Of a stretch of DNA of 64,000 nt, positions 16,867 to 26,554 are shown one piece after another; positions within the stretch are counted from its first letter, which is position 1; each line of letters begins with the position of its first letter. The DNA comes from Chloroflexota bacterium (lineage in GTDB: Bacteria > Chloroflexota > Anaerolineae > 4572-78 > J111). Location of the stretch: NCBI GenBank assembly GCA_016860845.1, contig BOKF01000031.1:41574-105573 (forward strand). Reading direction: 5' to 3'. The position numbers and the translations under genes are program-made. The notes below the pieces were generated by a model. The model saw nothing but the letters and a program-made list of their open reading frames with translations, was not told where the DNA came from and ran no database searches.

Positions 16867-17012
16867 GTAGCCTTCTTGTTTAAGAGCATGATGCGATCAT
16901 CAAGCGAGCATGGTGCGATAACGATGCGATGAATTAGGAAATTGAAACGAAAAGTGAAGGTTCACCGGAGTAGAGACGTAATATTAAAGTTAGGCGTCAG
17001 TCATATAGGGAA

Positions 17013-17030
17013 CACGCACTACGCACTACG
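17013..17030. repeat. ACGCACTACG word repeat
   Basis: The words ACGCACTACGCACTACG stand just upstream of the PP2C-like gene. The complementary word CGTAGTGCG occurs at 62452-62492. Confidence 0.5.
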
Positions 17031-17075
17031 TTCCATTTTTATCAATTCCAAACATAATGCTATAATTAGCTTCCT

Positions 17076-19460
17076 ATGTCCATGTCAGACGAACGGGCGG
17101 TGGAATTTGGCTATTTCAGTCAGGCCGGCCAGATGCAGCCGCAGACAGAGCTGGCCGGCTATTACGAGCCGGCCCAAATTTCCGATCTAACCCGGCAAGG
17201 CCGCCTGCTGGTTGTGGCCGACGGCGCGGGTGGAGCGGCTGCCGGCGAAACGGCGGGCCGTTATGCCGTCCAGAAAATTCTCCACGATTTTTACCATTCC
17301 CGCGAACCAGACCTGGAAAAACGGCTGCTGGAGGTCATCCGGCAGACCAATACGGCTATTTTTGAGCGCAACCGGCGCTTTCCCGACCGCCGCCCTGTGG
17401 CCACGACGCTCCTTGCTGCTTTGATTCATAACAATAAACTGCTGGCCGTCAGTGTGGGCGATGGCCGGGCCTACGTGGTTTGGGACCAGGACATCGAGCA
17501 TCTCACCGGCGACAGCAGCCGTTCCCCGCAGCGCCAGGCCCGCGAAGCCGAGGCCACCGCTCTCGACGTTGCCCAAGGGGATAATAATAAACCTGTGGAG
17601 AGTTCGGCAGAAAAAGAAAAAGTTGCTTCGTCCGAACCGGCAGAAGGGGATGCCTTAGCCAGAACTTCTGCCGAAGAAGCCAAGTCTCGGTTATTAGCGG
17701 AAAAAGAACCACCTCCTCCCCTGAGTTCGACCACCCCCTCCCCTGCCCAGCCCTCCAATCCTCCAACCTTCCAACCTTCCAACCCTCCCTTTCCTTGCTC
17801 CCTGGGCTTAGCCGAATACGTCAGGATAGACCTCTTCTCCCGCCGTCTCTTTGCCGGGGATATGGTCGTCTTGTGCGGCGGCGGGTTGACCGGTTACGTG
17901 ACCGAAAAGGAAATTGCCGAAACCGTAACCCAAAACCCGCCGGAACTGGCCAGCCGCCGCCTGATTGACATGGCGGCGAAACGCGGCTGCCGGGATAACC
18001 TGGCCGTCAGTCTGGGCCGTGTGCTGGCCAAGCCTTTGACCCAGGCCGCTCCGGCCCGTCAAACCCTGCCCCTGGCCCCCGATTGGGATACGCTGACCAA
18101 AAGCAGCACCCGGCCTTTGCCGGCCATTACCACTCGACCCTCGCTTCCCAGTCAAAGCCCGCCCCAACCACGGCGCTGGCCCATCTATGCGGCGGCGGTG
18201 ATCGCCCTGCTCCTGTTCAGTCTGGTTGGCTTTTGGGCCGGGGGATATTGGCTGGCTCCGCCGAGTACACCGGTTGAATCGGCGCCTTCCTTCGGGAATA
18301 CGACTCTAGATAGCAGTAAAGAACCAGCTTTGACGCAAGAGGCTGCGGCCGGCGCAGCCAATGGACAAACCTCACCCGTCGCTACGGCGCAGGGTGCAAG
18401 CGCGGCTCAGGCTCCGGTTTTGACCCCCACGGGCACGCTGGTCGCCCAAAATACCTCCCCCCTGCCGACACCGACAGAGGCTACCAGTGTGCAGGCAGGA
18501 GATGTCATCACGCCTACCCCGGTTCGCTCCCAACCGACGCCGCTGCCAACCATTGCCCTGCCCGCTGGCTGCGAAAATAAGGGTCGTTTCGCCGGGGATG
18601 TAACTATCGAGGATGGTACGGAATTTGCGCCTGGCGAACCCTTTGAGAAAATTTGGTCGGTGAGCAATTACGGTACTTGTCCCTGGGGAGGCGGGTACAT
18701 GGTTCATTTCACCGAGGGAGATCTGATGGGCGCGCCGGAGCAGGTGCCCATCGTTGATGTGGTGGAGCCTGAGGCGACCGGGTTAATCACTATTCCGATG
18801 GTTGCGCCTGACCTGCCCGGCACGTACCGGGGGAGCTGGCAAATGGTTGGGTTAGACGGTGAGCCGTTTGGCCCTGACCTGTATCTTGAAATTAAGGTTG
18901 TGCCCGGCATCCTGAGGGTAGATGAGGCTAACGCAACCACTCTGTACGATTTTGTCGCCGAAGCCGCCCAGGCCCAATGGTCGGCGGGCGATGTAACCTA
19001 CCAGGTAACTGAAGCGTCCGTTGACCGGAACCTGGTCATTCCCGACCCGCAGGGGATTGTGGTCGTCGGCCCGGCTGAGTTGAGAGGTGATACGACCAGC
19101 CCCGGCAATGTCTTGATGACCCACCCTCACCTGGAGCTTGGCCTGATCGAAGGTACCTACCAGGTTGACACCCCGCTCCAGCCGAGCGATGCCATTATCG
19201 GCAGCCTCGGTTTGCCCAAAGCCGCCGCCATTAACGACGACGGCGTCACCTTTGAGCTGTCCTTTACGCCGGGCAATGGCCCGGATCAACTGCTTTTCTC
19301 CAAGTCCGTTAAGTACGAAGATACCCCTGTTCCGGTCAGGCAAGCTTTGACTACCCTTCAGCCCGGCCAAACCGGTACGTTTACCCTGCGGGTGAAGGGG
19401 GGCAACAGCCTCAGCTACGACTGGGCCACCTGGATTGAACTGCGCCTGGTTCGCCCCTAA
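17076..19460 (+). CDS. PP2C-like protein with one transmembrane helix and an NBR1-type Ig domain
   Basis: This encodes 794 residues. The N-terminal PP2C-like phosphatase domain has LLVVADGAGGAAAGE (residues 44-58), VSVGDGRAYV (about 127) and GCRDNLAVSLG (about 303). Metal ligands are recognisable, although DGAGG and GDGR replace the usual DGMGG and GDSR. A low-complexity insert (about 165-240) splits the domain and includes a CCTTCCAA word repeat. A Pro-rich linker, one transmembrane helix (about 367-392) and a Thr/Pro linker lead to an NBR1-like Ig domain (about 498-610: CENKGRFAGDVTIEDGT, GTCPWGGGY). The last 180 residues are unassigned. This looks like an inside phosphatase joined to an outside sensor domain. 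TATAAT at 17061 lies just before the start. Confidence 0.8.
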   Translation: MSMSDERAVEFGYFSQAGQMQPQTELAGYYEPAQISDLTRQGRLLVVADGAGGAAAGETAGRYAVQKILHDFYHSREPDLEKRLLEVIRQTNTAIFERNRRFPDRRPVATTLLAALIHNNKLLAVSVGDGRAYVVWDQDIEHLTGDSSRSPQRQAREAEATALDVAQGDNNKPVESSAEKEKVASSEPAEGDALARTSAEEAKSRLLAEKEPPPPLSSTTPSPAQPSNPPTFQPSNPPFPCSLGLAEYVRIDLFSRRLFAGDMVVLCGGGLTGYVTEKEIAETVTQNPPELASRRLIDMAAKRGCRDNLAVSLGRVLAKPLTQAAPARQTLPLAPDWDTLTKSSTRPLPAITTRPSLPSQSPPQPRRWPIYAAAVIALLLFSLVGFWAGGYWLAPPSTPVESAPSFGNTTLDSSKEPALTQEAAAGAANGQTSPVATAQGASAAQAPVLTPTGTLVAQNTSPLPTPTEATSVQAGDVITPTPVRSQPTPLPTIALPAGCENKGRFAGDVTIEDGTEFAPGEPFEKIWSVSNYGTCPWGGGYMVHFTEGDLMGAPEQVPIVDVVEPEATGLITIPMVAPDLPGTYRGSWQMVGLDGEPFGPDLYLEIKVVPGILRVDEANATTLYDFVAEAAQAQWSAGDVTYQVTEASVDRNLVIPDPQGIVVVGPAELRGDTTSPGNVLMTHPHLELGLIEGTYQVDTPLQPSDAIIGSLGLPKAAAINDDGVTFELSFTPGNGPDQLLFSKSVKYEDTPVPVRQALTTLQPGQTGTFTLRVKGGNSLSYDWATWIELRLVRP
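17751..17788 (+). repeat. CCTTCCAA word repeat inside the PP2C-like gene
   Basis: Tandem variants of CCTCCAA/CCTTCCAA are read in frame as Pro/Ser/Asn-rich peptide (PSNPPTFQPSNPP). The same word array recurs at 24560-24615 in a glycosyltransferase gene. Confidence 0.7.
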
Positions 19461-19557
19461 ACATTCCATCTTTTAACATTTGATGATACAATTGCATAGT
19501 ACCATCAGTCTCTCTTGCATGGCGCCGGCTCGTGGTAAAATAGGCTTAATTAATCCA

Positions 19558-21027
19558 ATGAGCCTCTATCACCAACAGTTCACCCCCAACCAAAAATGGC
19601 TGCTTATAGGTTTGACCGCCTGCGCTTTTCTACTGCGACTTCACCGCCTGGATGGGCAGAGTCTCTGGTTTGATGAGGCGTTCAGCGCCTTTATTAGTTC
19701 AAGCCCCCCTGATGCAGCGATCCAGTCAATGTTAGAGGAAGGCTTGCAGCACTCGCCGCTTTATTATCTGCTGCTGCGCCCGTTTGCGGCCAATGGTTTT
19801 AGCGAATTCAGCTTACGTTTCTTATCGGTGGTCATAGGTGTTTTAGCCATTCCACTGATGGCTCAAATGGGCCGGATTGCCGCTAAAGCTCAAGTGGGTC
19901 TGCTGGCCGCCGTTTTGCTCACGGTTCACCCCTTTCACATCTGGTATTCTCAGGAAGCCCGGATGTATACCCTGGTCATTGTTTCGGCTCTGGGCGCGAT
20001 GTTTTTTTTCAGCCGAAACCTGCGCTGCCCACGCTGGCAGAACTGGTTGGGACTAGCCATCTTCACTGTTATTGGCCTCAATACCCACTACTTCGCTTTT
20101 TTTATTCCCTTAATTCAGTTCATCTTTATTGTCGTTACCCTTAAACAGAATTACCGTTTATTACGGCCCTGGCTGGTCACCCAACTTCTGGCGGGATTAT
20201 CTATCCTGCCCTGGTTGATTGTCATCGTCAGATGGGGCAAGTTTTATTTCGGCAGCGCGGCGCTCCAACCCCCAACGGGCTACGATCTACTGCAAACACT
20301 ATGGAATTTTAGCCTCGGTTATACGGTGGATTTGACCCTGTATGTCGGATTGATGCTGGCTTTGTTTTTGCTGCTTTTTGGGCTGGGGATCAATGCGGCC
20401 AGGCGAACCGGAACAGGTTTGTTGCTGATCCTGTGGGGGCTTACGCCGCCGCTGCTGGCATTTTTGATGTCATTCCGGCTGCCCATGTACGTTGACCGCT
20501 ACATTAGCCTGGCCCTGCCGGCCTTTTTGCTGCTGGTTGTTTTAGGCTTATACCAGTGGCCACCTCAAAAAGTGGGTCAAAGGGTGCTGGCGGGTATAAT
20601 TTTGGGGGCAATGCTCGCCGGTTTATGGCGGGTGTATTACGATACCGAGGTTTATCATCGAGCCGACTGGCGCAGTTTGGGCGCTTATCTTGAAGAAAAT
20701 ACGGGACCAGGGGATGTCATCGCCTTGTGGAAATATCAAACTCTGCTGTCGCTCTTTTTCTACTATCATGGGTCCCAACCGCTCAAACCCGTTATGATTG
20801 GCCCGCAAGTGATCTTGCCGGCACTGCCTGCCAGCGCCGGGGCGTACAAAGTGTGGCTGGTGCTTGACCATCCTAACAATTCGACCCACCTGGCGGGCCA
20901 CTGCCAGGATTTTTCCTTACCGGCCTTAAGATTGCCGGCAGCCTTTCAAGAGTGGCTGAGTAAAAACCAGAATCGGCTCGTCGAAGTTAAAGAATTCTCT
21001 TGTGTTCGTCTTCAAATTTACGAATAG
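19558..21027 (+). CDS. GT39-like membrane glycosyltransferase
   Basis: This is a GT-C fold glycosyltransferase of about 489 residues from the ATG at 19558; the frame opens earlier at 19480. The first extracytoplasmic loop holds the acidic signature SLWFDEAFSAF, typical of the PMT/ArnT clan, followed by HSPLYYLLL and HPFHIWYSQEARMYTL, also characteristic. About ten or eleven transmembrane helices follow. Such enzymes move sugars from polyprenyl phosphate to lipids or proteins outside the membrane. It heads a long plus-strand set of related genes reaching to 33219. Confidence 0.85.
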   Translation: MSLYHQQFTPNQKWLLIGLTACAFLLRLHRLDGQSLWFDEAFSAFISSSPPDAAIQSMLEEGLQHSPLYYLLLRPFAANGFSEFSLRFLSVVIGVLAIPLMAQMGRIAAKAQVGLLAAVLLTVHPFHIWYSQEARMYTLVIVSALGAMFFFSRNLRCPRWQNWLGLAIFTVIGLNTHYFAFFIPLIQFIFIVVTLKQNYRLLRPWLVTQLLAGLSILPWLIVIVRWGKFYFGSAALQPPTGYDLLQTLWNFSLGYTVDLTLYVGLMLALFLLLFGLGINAARRTGTGLLLILWGLTPPLLAFLMSFRLPMYVDRYISLALPAFLLLVVLGLYQWPPQKVGQRVLAGIILGAMLAGLWRVYYDTEVYHRADWRSLGAYLEENTGPGDVIALWKYQTLLSLFFYYHGSQPLKPVMIGPQVILPALPASAGAYKVWLVLDHPNNSTHLAGHCQDFSLPALRLPAAFQEWLSKNQNRLVEVKEFSCVRLQIYE

Positions 21028-21061
21028 TCTAATATCCATATTCTTACGGTGCAAATAGCTC

Positions 21062-22306
21062 GTGCTCCAATCGCCTGATCGTGAACAAAATGCTGGCCCT
21101 CCGGTCGATCTAATATCCGCCGTAGCTTCCCCAGACCGAGCTAAGCTGGTTGTTTTGGCCGGGGTGGGGCTGCTTTACAGCAGCGGCATCGCCTATCTCT
21201 TTTTACATTTACCCAACCGGCTTCTGACCGACGATTTGTATTCGCGCTGGTATGCCTCCAAAATGCTGCTGATGACCGGCCGCAGTTTGTACGATTGGGC
21301 CAATGCCTATGAACTGGTAGATATTATCGGCTGGCCGCATGCCTTTGATTTGCGCTTCTATTACCCGGCAACTTTATTATTTTTCACCGGGCCTTTGTCG
21401 CTGCTGCCTTATGATGGGGCCGTTTTTATCTGGCGGATGTTGGGCTTGTGGTGCCTCTGGCTCAGTATCGTGATCTTTGCCCGCTGGCCCAGGCCAAACC
21501 TGTCGGTTAATAAATTGACCTGGCTGCTGGTGTTGATGACGACCTCGGTACCCGTTTTGCAGCATACGATTTACGCGCAATTCAACTCGTTGACGGCGGC
21601 AGCCCTGACGCTGACTTATTATGCCTTGTGGCGGCGCAAATACTTGTGGGCAGGTGTCTTGGCGGGAGGCATGTTGTTCAAGCCGCAGGTGGCAGTGCTG
21701 CCCCTGCTCATTTTACTGGTGTGGACGGCGCTGCACCGCGAACGCTGGCCCTTTTGGCTGGGCTGGACGGCCATTTGTCTGGTCCTGTGGGGCGTGCCTG
21801 AATTATTTGAACCTAACTGGCTGCTGACTTTCAGCCGGGCGCTGGCCAGTTATCCGCCGGTGTTGTCGGTGGTGGACCGGATTTGGAATCCCTACCAGGG
21901 GATCAGCCTGGCTTTAGTGCTCTTCACCCTCTGGTTGACTTTCCGCTTGCGGCGCTGTCCGGCCGGTTCGGTTAATTTCACCGGGCTGCTGGCCTGGGGG
22001 GTAGCGGTGACTGCATTAATTGTGCCGATTTACGGCATGCTCAATATTGTGCTCATGGGGTTGGTTTTAGCTATTTTGTTGAACGGTTTTACCCAGTTTT
22101 ACCCGCAGTATGCCGGCTGGCTGTGGGGGGGCATTGTGGCTTTGTTTATCGCCGGGATGCTAGCTTTTGTGCTTCCCTTGCTCCTGATGGGCTTCACCGG
22201 TGCGCAGATTTCCTCGGCGGAGTTGGTTTATCGTTTTACTTTGCCGGTACTTTTAAGCCTGGCTGCTTTGCCACTAATCTTCTACCGCAAAGCTGAGCCG
22301 GTGTGA
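21062..22306 (+). CDS. GT87 (DUF2029) membrane glycosyltransferase
   Basis: This encodes 414 residues from a GTG start. It is a polytopic DUF2029/GT87 protein of the mycobacterial PimE type, probably an alpha-mannosyltransferase-like enzyme using polyprenyl-phosphate sugar. Seen here are DDLYSRWYASKMLLMTGRSL after the first helix and the family stretch GVLAGGMLFKPQVAVLPLLI. It shares its architecture with the gene at 23112. The substrate is unknown. Confidence 0.8.
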   Translation: MLQSPDREQNAGPPVDLISAVASPDRAKLVVLAGVGLLYSSGIAYLFLHLPNRLLTDDLYSRWYASKMLLMTGRSLYDWANAYELVDIIGWPHAFDLRFYYPATLLFFTGPLSLLPYDGAVFIWRMLGLWCLWLSIVIFARWPRPNLSVNKLTWLLVLMTTSVPVLQHTIYAQFNSLTAAALTLTYYALWRRKYLWAGVLAGGMLFKPQVAVLPLLILLVWTALHRERWPFWLGWTAICLVLWGVPELFEPNWLLTFSRALASYPPVLSVVDRIWNPYQGISLALVLFTLWLTFRLRRCPAGSVNFTGLLAWGVAVTALIVPIYGMLNIVLMGLVLAILLNGFTQFYPQYAGWLWGGIVALFIAGMLAFVLPLLLMGFTGAQISSAELVYRFTLPVLLSLAALPLIFYRKAEPV

Positions 22307-22429
22307 CTTTAGGGAAAGTTGACAAGTACCTTGAGCGGCCGCTATCGGTGACATTTGCCCCTTTATGTTTAGACCATTTTTGGGGTACTCTGTAAGGTGT
22401 CTAAATTTATCCTGGCAGAGTTAATTTGA

Positions 22430-23110
22430 ATGAAACTATCGGTTATTATTCCCGTTTATAATGAAGAAGCCACCCTCGAAGAGATTATCAGCCGCGTGCG
22501 CGCTACGGGGCTGGTAAATGAGATTGTCGTGGTTGACGACAGTTCCAGTGATAACTCTCCGGCAATTTTGAGGCGACTACAAAATGGGGCCTTGCCTCCT
22601 TTGCGACTTCTCCGGCATGAGCGGAATCAGGGCAAAGGCGCGGCGATTCGCACCGGCCTGGCCGCTGTGACCGGCGACCTGGTGCTGGTGCAAGATGCCG
22701 ACCTGGAATACGACCCGGCTGATTACCCGGCGCTCCTGGCGCCCTTTACCAATCCTGAGGTCAAAGTTGTTTATGGTTCGCGCAACTTGCAGCGCAACGG
22801 GCGTTCCTCCTTTGCTTTTTACTGGGGCGGGCGCTTGTTGAGCGTCATCACCAATCTGCTGTACGGTTCGCGCATCACCGACGAAGCCACCGGCTACAAG
22901 GTTTTTTGCGCCAACCTGCTCAGAGAAATTGGCCTGGAAGGCAACGGTTTCGAGTTTTGCCCGGAAGTGACCGGCAAAATTCTGCGCCGTAACATTCCGA
23001 TCTATGAAGTGCCTATTTCCTACTATCCCCGGACCTGGGCCGAAGGCAAAAAAATCCAATGGTATGACGGCCTGATTGCCGTCTGGAACCTGGTAAAGTA
23101 TCGTTTTTAA
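22430..23110 (+). CDS. GT2 glycosyltransferase, dolichyl-phosphate mannose synthase-like
   Basis: This is a soluble GT-A enzyme of 226 residues. SVIIPVYNEEATLEEII opens the nucleotide-binding fold; VVDDSSSDNS and the metal-binding DADLEYDPADY follow; RNQGKGAAIRTG is the DPM1/GT2 signature. It has no C-terminal membrane helices. It probably makes a polyprenyl-phosphate sugar that the surrounding GT39 and GT87 enzymes consume, which fits its place in the cluster. The sugar is not determined. It ends one base before the next gene. Confidence 0.88.
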   Translation: MKLSVIIPVYNEEATLEEIISRVRATGLVNEIVVVDDSSSDNSPAILRRLQNGALPPLRLLRHERNQGKGAAIRTGLAAVTGDLVLVQDADLEYDPADYPALLAPFTNPEVKVVYGSRNLQRNGRSSFAFYWGGRLLSVITNLLYGSRITDEATGYKVFCANLLREIGLEGNGFEFCPEVTGKILRRNIPIYEVPISYYPRTWAEGKKIQWYDGLIAVWNLVKYRF

Positions 23111-23111
23111 C

Positions 23112-24353
23112 GTGATTACTCAATCAAGCAGTAAATCCAACCTAAAGCAAGGGTTGGTGCTGGGCTTGCTTCTGCTCCTACTCTTCGCCGCCGACTCTTA
23201 TGCGATGTATGTTGTCTTTTCCTCCCGTTTTCCCGGCGCAGCCGATTTCTTTCCGCGCTGGTATGGCGGGCGGGTCTTGCTGCTGGAAGGCCGCAACCCT
23301 TACGAGCGCGAGGTTGCCCTGGAAGCGCAACTGGGTCTCTTTGGACGTTACACGGAGCCGTGGGAAGATCAGGTCGCCTTTGCTTATCCTCTCTATACCC
23401 TTTTTCTCTTTTGGCCGTTGGTCTACGTGCCTTATGCGGCAGCCCAGGCCATGTGGATGGTTGTTTTACAATTTATCCTGGTTTTCGGGGCCGGCCTGTG
23501 CCTGAAGCTGGTCAGGTGGCAGATCCCTTCATGGCTGCTGCTTTTGACGATGCTCTGGGCCGTTTTCTTTTACCCCGGCGCGCGGAGCGTCATTTTGGGG
23601 CAGTTTTCGGTGGTCGTTTTTGGGTTTTTTGTGGCCGCGCTGTGGGCTGCCGAACAGCGCCGGGATTACATTGCCGGCGTCTGCCTGGCGCTGACCACCA
23701 TCAAGCCGCAAATGGTCTTTATGCTGGTGCCGCTGTTGTTGTTGTGGGCCTTGACCCAGCGGCGCTGGCAGATCGTGATTGGCTTTGGCAGCGCCTTGCT
23801 CATTTTAACGGGGACGGCCATGCTGCTCGTGCCGACCTGGCTGCAAGATTTTTACAGCGGCCTGTTTGCCTACTCCGATTATGTTGGCTTCTACTCGCCG
23901 ATTGAAAACCTGACCCGCACCTTTGCCGCGCCGATTGCTATTGCCCTGGCTAACGGCCTGTCGCTGCTGTTGGCCGGCCTGATGCTTTTCTCGTGGGGAC
24001 AGGTCTGGTTAAAGAAGCCGGGTTGGTTTGTCTATGCCCTGATGCTGACGCTGATTATTGGCAATTTGGTCGCTTTTCGCTCTGCGACCACCAACCACGT
24101 TATTCTTTATCTGCCGCTCTTGCTGTGGTTCCGCCGCATCAGCGAACTGGACAACAGGGGCAATACGGTGGTATTTTTAGTCCAAACCGGCCTGAACTTA
24201 CTGCTCTGGTTTGGCTTTCTTAAATTTATCATCGGGACCAATTTTGAGCATCCCTTTATGCACGGCTTTTTACCCCTGTTGTTGTTACTACTCTACCTGG
24301 CCGATTGGCGCGGCCTGTTCTCCATCGCTCGAAAAATTGAGGCGGGCGGGTGA
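23112..24353 (+). CDS. GT87 (DUF2029) membrane glycosyltransferase
   Basis: This encodes 413 residues from a GTG one base after the GT2 stop, so it is co-translated. The polytopic DUF2029 pattern is present: AADFFPRWYGGRVLLLEGRN after TM1, then VCLALTTIKPQMVFMLVPLL, matching the equivalent stretch of the 21062 gene. It overlaps the next gene by 4 bp (GTGA). It is a likely polyprenyl-phosphate-sugar-dependent transferase; acceptor and sugar are unknown. Confidence 0.8.
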   Translation: MITQSSSKSNLKQGLVLGLLLLLLFAADSYAMYVVFSSRFPGAADFFPRWYGGRVLLLEGRNPYEREVALEAQLGLFGRYTEPWEDQVAFAYPLYTLFLFWPLVYVPYAAAQAMWMVVLQFILVFGAGLCLKLVRWQIPSWLLLLTMLWAVFFYPGARSVILGQFSVVVFGFFVAALWAAEQRRDYIAGVCLALTTIKPQMVFMLVPLLLLWALTQRRWQIVIGFGSALLILTGTAMLLVPTWLQDFYSGLFAYSDYVGFYSPIENLTRTFAAPIAIALANGLSLLLAGLMLFSWGQVWLKKPGWFVYALMLTLIIGNLVAFRSATTNHVILYLPLLLWFRRISELDNRGNTVVFLVQTGLNLLLWFGFLKFIIGTNFEHPFMHGFLPLLLLLLYLADWRGLFSIARKIEAGG

Positions 24354-26554
24354 AGAAATTTCTCGGCGTTCTGCCCATTCTGTTTGTTCTGTGGCTCTTT
24401 GCCGTCTTTGGCGGTTTTTATGCGGTGCAGAAGCCCTTTACCCTAACGGCGGCGGCGGCAATGACCAGGGGACTGCTTGACCTGCTGGTGGCCGCCTGGC
24501 TTGGCTTGTTGGGCTTAGGCTTGGGGCACCGTTTGCTAACCTGGCTACAGAAATTAAAACCTTCCAACCTTCCAACCCTTCATTCCTCCAACCTTCCAAC
24601 CTTCCAACCTTCCAGTTCCGCTTCTGAATTTTCAACGGGAGAAATCCTCATCCTGGGCTGCGGTTTGGGCCTGGCGACATTGGGCCTGGCGACATTGGGC
24701 CTGGGGCTGGCCGGACTGTTTTACCCCTGGCTCTTTGCCGGTCTCAGCGTGCTGTTAACCCTCGCCCTTTGGCCCGATTTTCTGGCCCTGTACCGCCGCC
24801 TGCACTGGCCCGCCGACCGCCCCCATCGCCTCACCCTGCTCTACCTGGCGCTGGTCGGCCTGTTTACTCTGGCAGCGGCCCTGCTTCCCCCGATTGATTG
24901 GGATGGTCTTTTTTACCATTTGACCGCGCCCAAACTCTTCATCCAGGCCCACCGCATCAGCCCCGGCCCTGATATTCCTCACTTCAACTTTCCCTTCCTG
25001 GCCGAGATGCTCTTTGCCTACGCCATGCTCCTGCGCGGCGATGTTGCCGCCAAGTTGATCCACGTGCTTTACGGCCTGCTGCTAACCGGGCTGGTCTATT
25101 TAACCGCCTACCGCCATCTTAACCGGGCGTCGGCCTGGCCGGCCGTGCTGATTTTATTATCTATGCCGATGATCGTCACCCTGGCCGGCTGGGCTTACAA
25201 TGATCTGGCGCTGGCTTTCTATCAACTGGCCGCGCTGTACAGCCTGCTGAACTATCTATTTCCCAAGTTTTATAACCCAAATTCCCAAACCTTATCCCAA
25301 ATATCCCAAGAACAACCTCCCTTGAATGGAAAGTGGCTTATCCTCAGTGGGGCTTTCGCCGGATTGGCGATGGGCTTGAAGTACACCGGTTTTATCGGCC
25401 CCTTGACCATTGGCTTAATTTTAGTTGGGTCGCAGATTGCCGGTCGCAGATGGCAGATGGTAACTTCTCAATCTCAACTCTTAAACTCCAAAGCCTCATT
25501 CACCATTCACCATTCACCATTCACCATTCACAATTTAAAACCTATCCTCTCCTTCGCTCTGCCTGCCCTCATCGTTGCTTCGCCCTGGTACCTCAAAAAT
25601 TTCTTCTTCACCGGTAATCCTTTCTATCCTTTTTTGTCCGATATTTTTGATGGTCTTTACTGGGATTCGTTCCGGGCCGCCTGGTATGCTCAAGCGGGCA
25701 GCGGCATCGGCTTTGATCTGAAAACCCTGGTGGCTCTGCCTGTGCTGGCGATGCTGGGCGTGCGGGATGTCAACTATTTTGATGGCCGCACCGGGTCGTT
25801 GTTTCTGGTTTTTTTGCCGCTTATTTTGCTCTATGGTCTTTTTCGATACCGCGCCCGCACACCAGAGCGACCGCCGGCCCTCGATATTCTCTTCATTTTT
25901 GCCCTGGCCCAGTTTCTCTTTTGGACATTCGGGGTGATTTGGTCGCGCTCGTTGTGGCAGTCCCGACTGCTGCTGCCCTGTCTGGCCGCGCTGAGTCCGG
26001 CAGTAGCTTGGTTATGGCAAGATTTGACCCACCTGGACCGGCCTCAATTTTCCACGCGCCGCTTTGTTAACTTGCTGATTGGCTTGGCCCTGGCCCTCAA
26101 CTTGCTCGAGCTAAGTCTCAACTTTGCCCAGGTCAATCCCCTGGCCTACCTGACCGGCAGCGAGACCCGCTCCGAGTACCTGACTCGCCGTTTGGGGGCT
26201 TACTATGCCACTCTGGAAAAGATGAACGAGTCTCTGCCGCCCCAGGCTGTGGTTCTGTTTTTGTGGGAGCCGCGCAGTTATTTCTGCCAGGTCGAGTGCC
26301 GCCCGGACAGTATTTTAGATCAACTGGCTCATGACCAGTATCTTTACGGCAGCGCCGCTAAGATTGTCGAAGCCTGGCAAAAAGCGGGGATTACCCACGT
26401 TTTGCTCCATCGCCAGGGGTTGGAATTTATCAAACACGAGGACCTGGCACTGCTTGATCAACCGGCTCTGGACCAGCTTGAGGTTCTGGAAGCGCGCTAT
26501 TTTGAGCCGGTATTTGATGTGGTCGGAGCCTACCAACTCTACCGGTTAAAGTGA
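24350..26554 (+). CDS. Large polytopic GT39-like protein with repeat-encoded linkers
   Basis: This encodes 734 residues starting at the GTG at 24350. Many helices are present, and the loop motif PPIDWDGLFYHLTAPKLF replaces the WFDEA signature. Two in-frame segments are encoded by word repeats: residues about 70-88 (LKPSNLPTLHSSNLPTFQPS) and about 382-395 (FTIHHSPFTIHN). A C-terminal soluble domain includes FLWEPRSYFCQVECRPD. The start overlaps the preceding stop and the end overlaps the next gene, so it lies within one operon. Its role in surface glycan assembly is inferred from neighbours. Confidence 0.75.
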   Translation: MKKFLGVLPILFVLWLFAVFGGFYAVQKPFTLTAAAAMTRGLLDLLVAAWLGLLGLGLGHRLLTWLQKLKPSNLPTLHSSNLPTFQPSSSASEFSTGEILILGCGLGLATLGLATLGLGLAGLFYPWLFAGLSVLLTLALWPDFLALYRRLHWPADRPHRLTLLYLALVGLFTLAAALLPPIDWDGLFYHLTAPKLFIQAHRISPGPDIPHFNFPFLAEMLFAYAMLLRGDVAAKLIHVLYGLLLTGLVYLTAYRHLNRASAWPAVLILLSMPMIVTLAGWAYNDLALAFYQLAALYSLLNYLFPKFYNPNSQTLSQISQEQPPLNGKWLILSGAFAGLAMGLKYTGFIGPLTIGLILVGSQIAGRRWQMVTSQSQLLNSKASFTIHHSPFTIHNLKPILSFALPALIVASPWYLKNFFFTGNPFYPFLSDIFDGLYWDSFRAAWYAQAGSGIGFDLKTLVALPVLAMLGVRDVNYFDGRTGSLFLVFLPLILLYGLFRYRARTPERPPALDILFIFALAQFLFWTFGVIWSRSLWQSRLLLPCLAALSPAVAWLWQDLTHLDRPQFSTRRFVNLLIGLALALNLLELSLNFAQVNPLAYLTGSETRSEYLTRRLGAYYATLEKMNESLPPQAVVLFLWEPRSYFCQVECRPDSILDQLAHDQYLYGSAAKIVEAWQKAGITHVLLHRQGLEFIKHEDLALLDQPALDQLEVLEARYFEPVFDVVGAYQLYRLK
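24560..24615 (+). repeat. CCTTCCAA word repeat inside a glycosyltransferase gene
   Basis: Six or more CCTTCCAA variants in tandem, in frame. The same word is found at 17751-17788. Confidence 0.75.
25497..25534 (+). repeat. CATTCAC word repeat inside a glycosyltransferase gene
   Basis: CATTCAC stands in tandem five times, in frame, encoding TIHHSPFTIHHSPF-like peptide. Confidence 0.75.
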
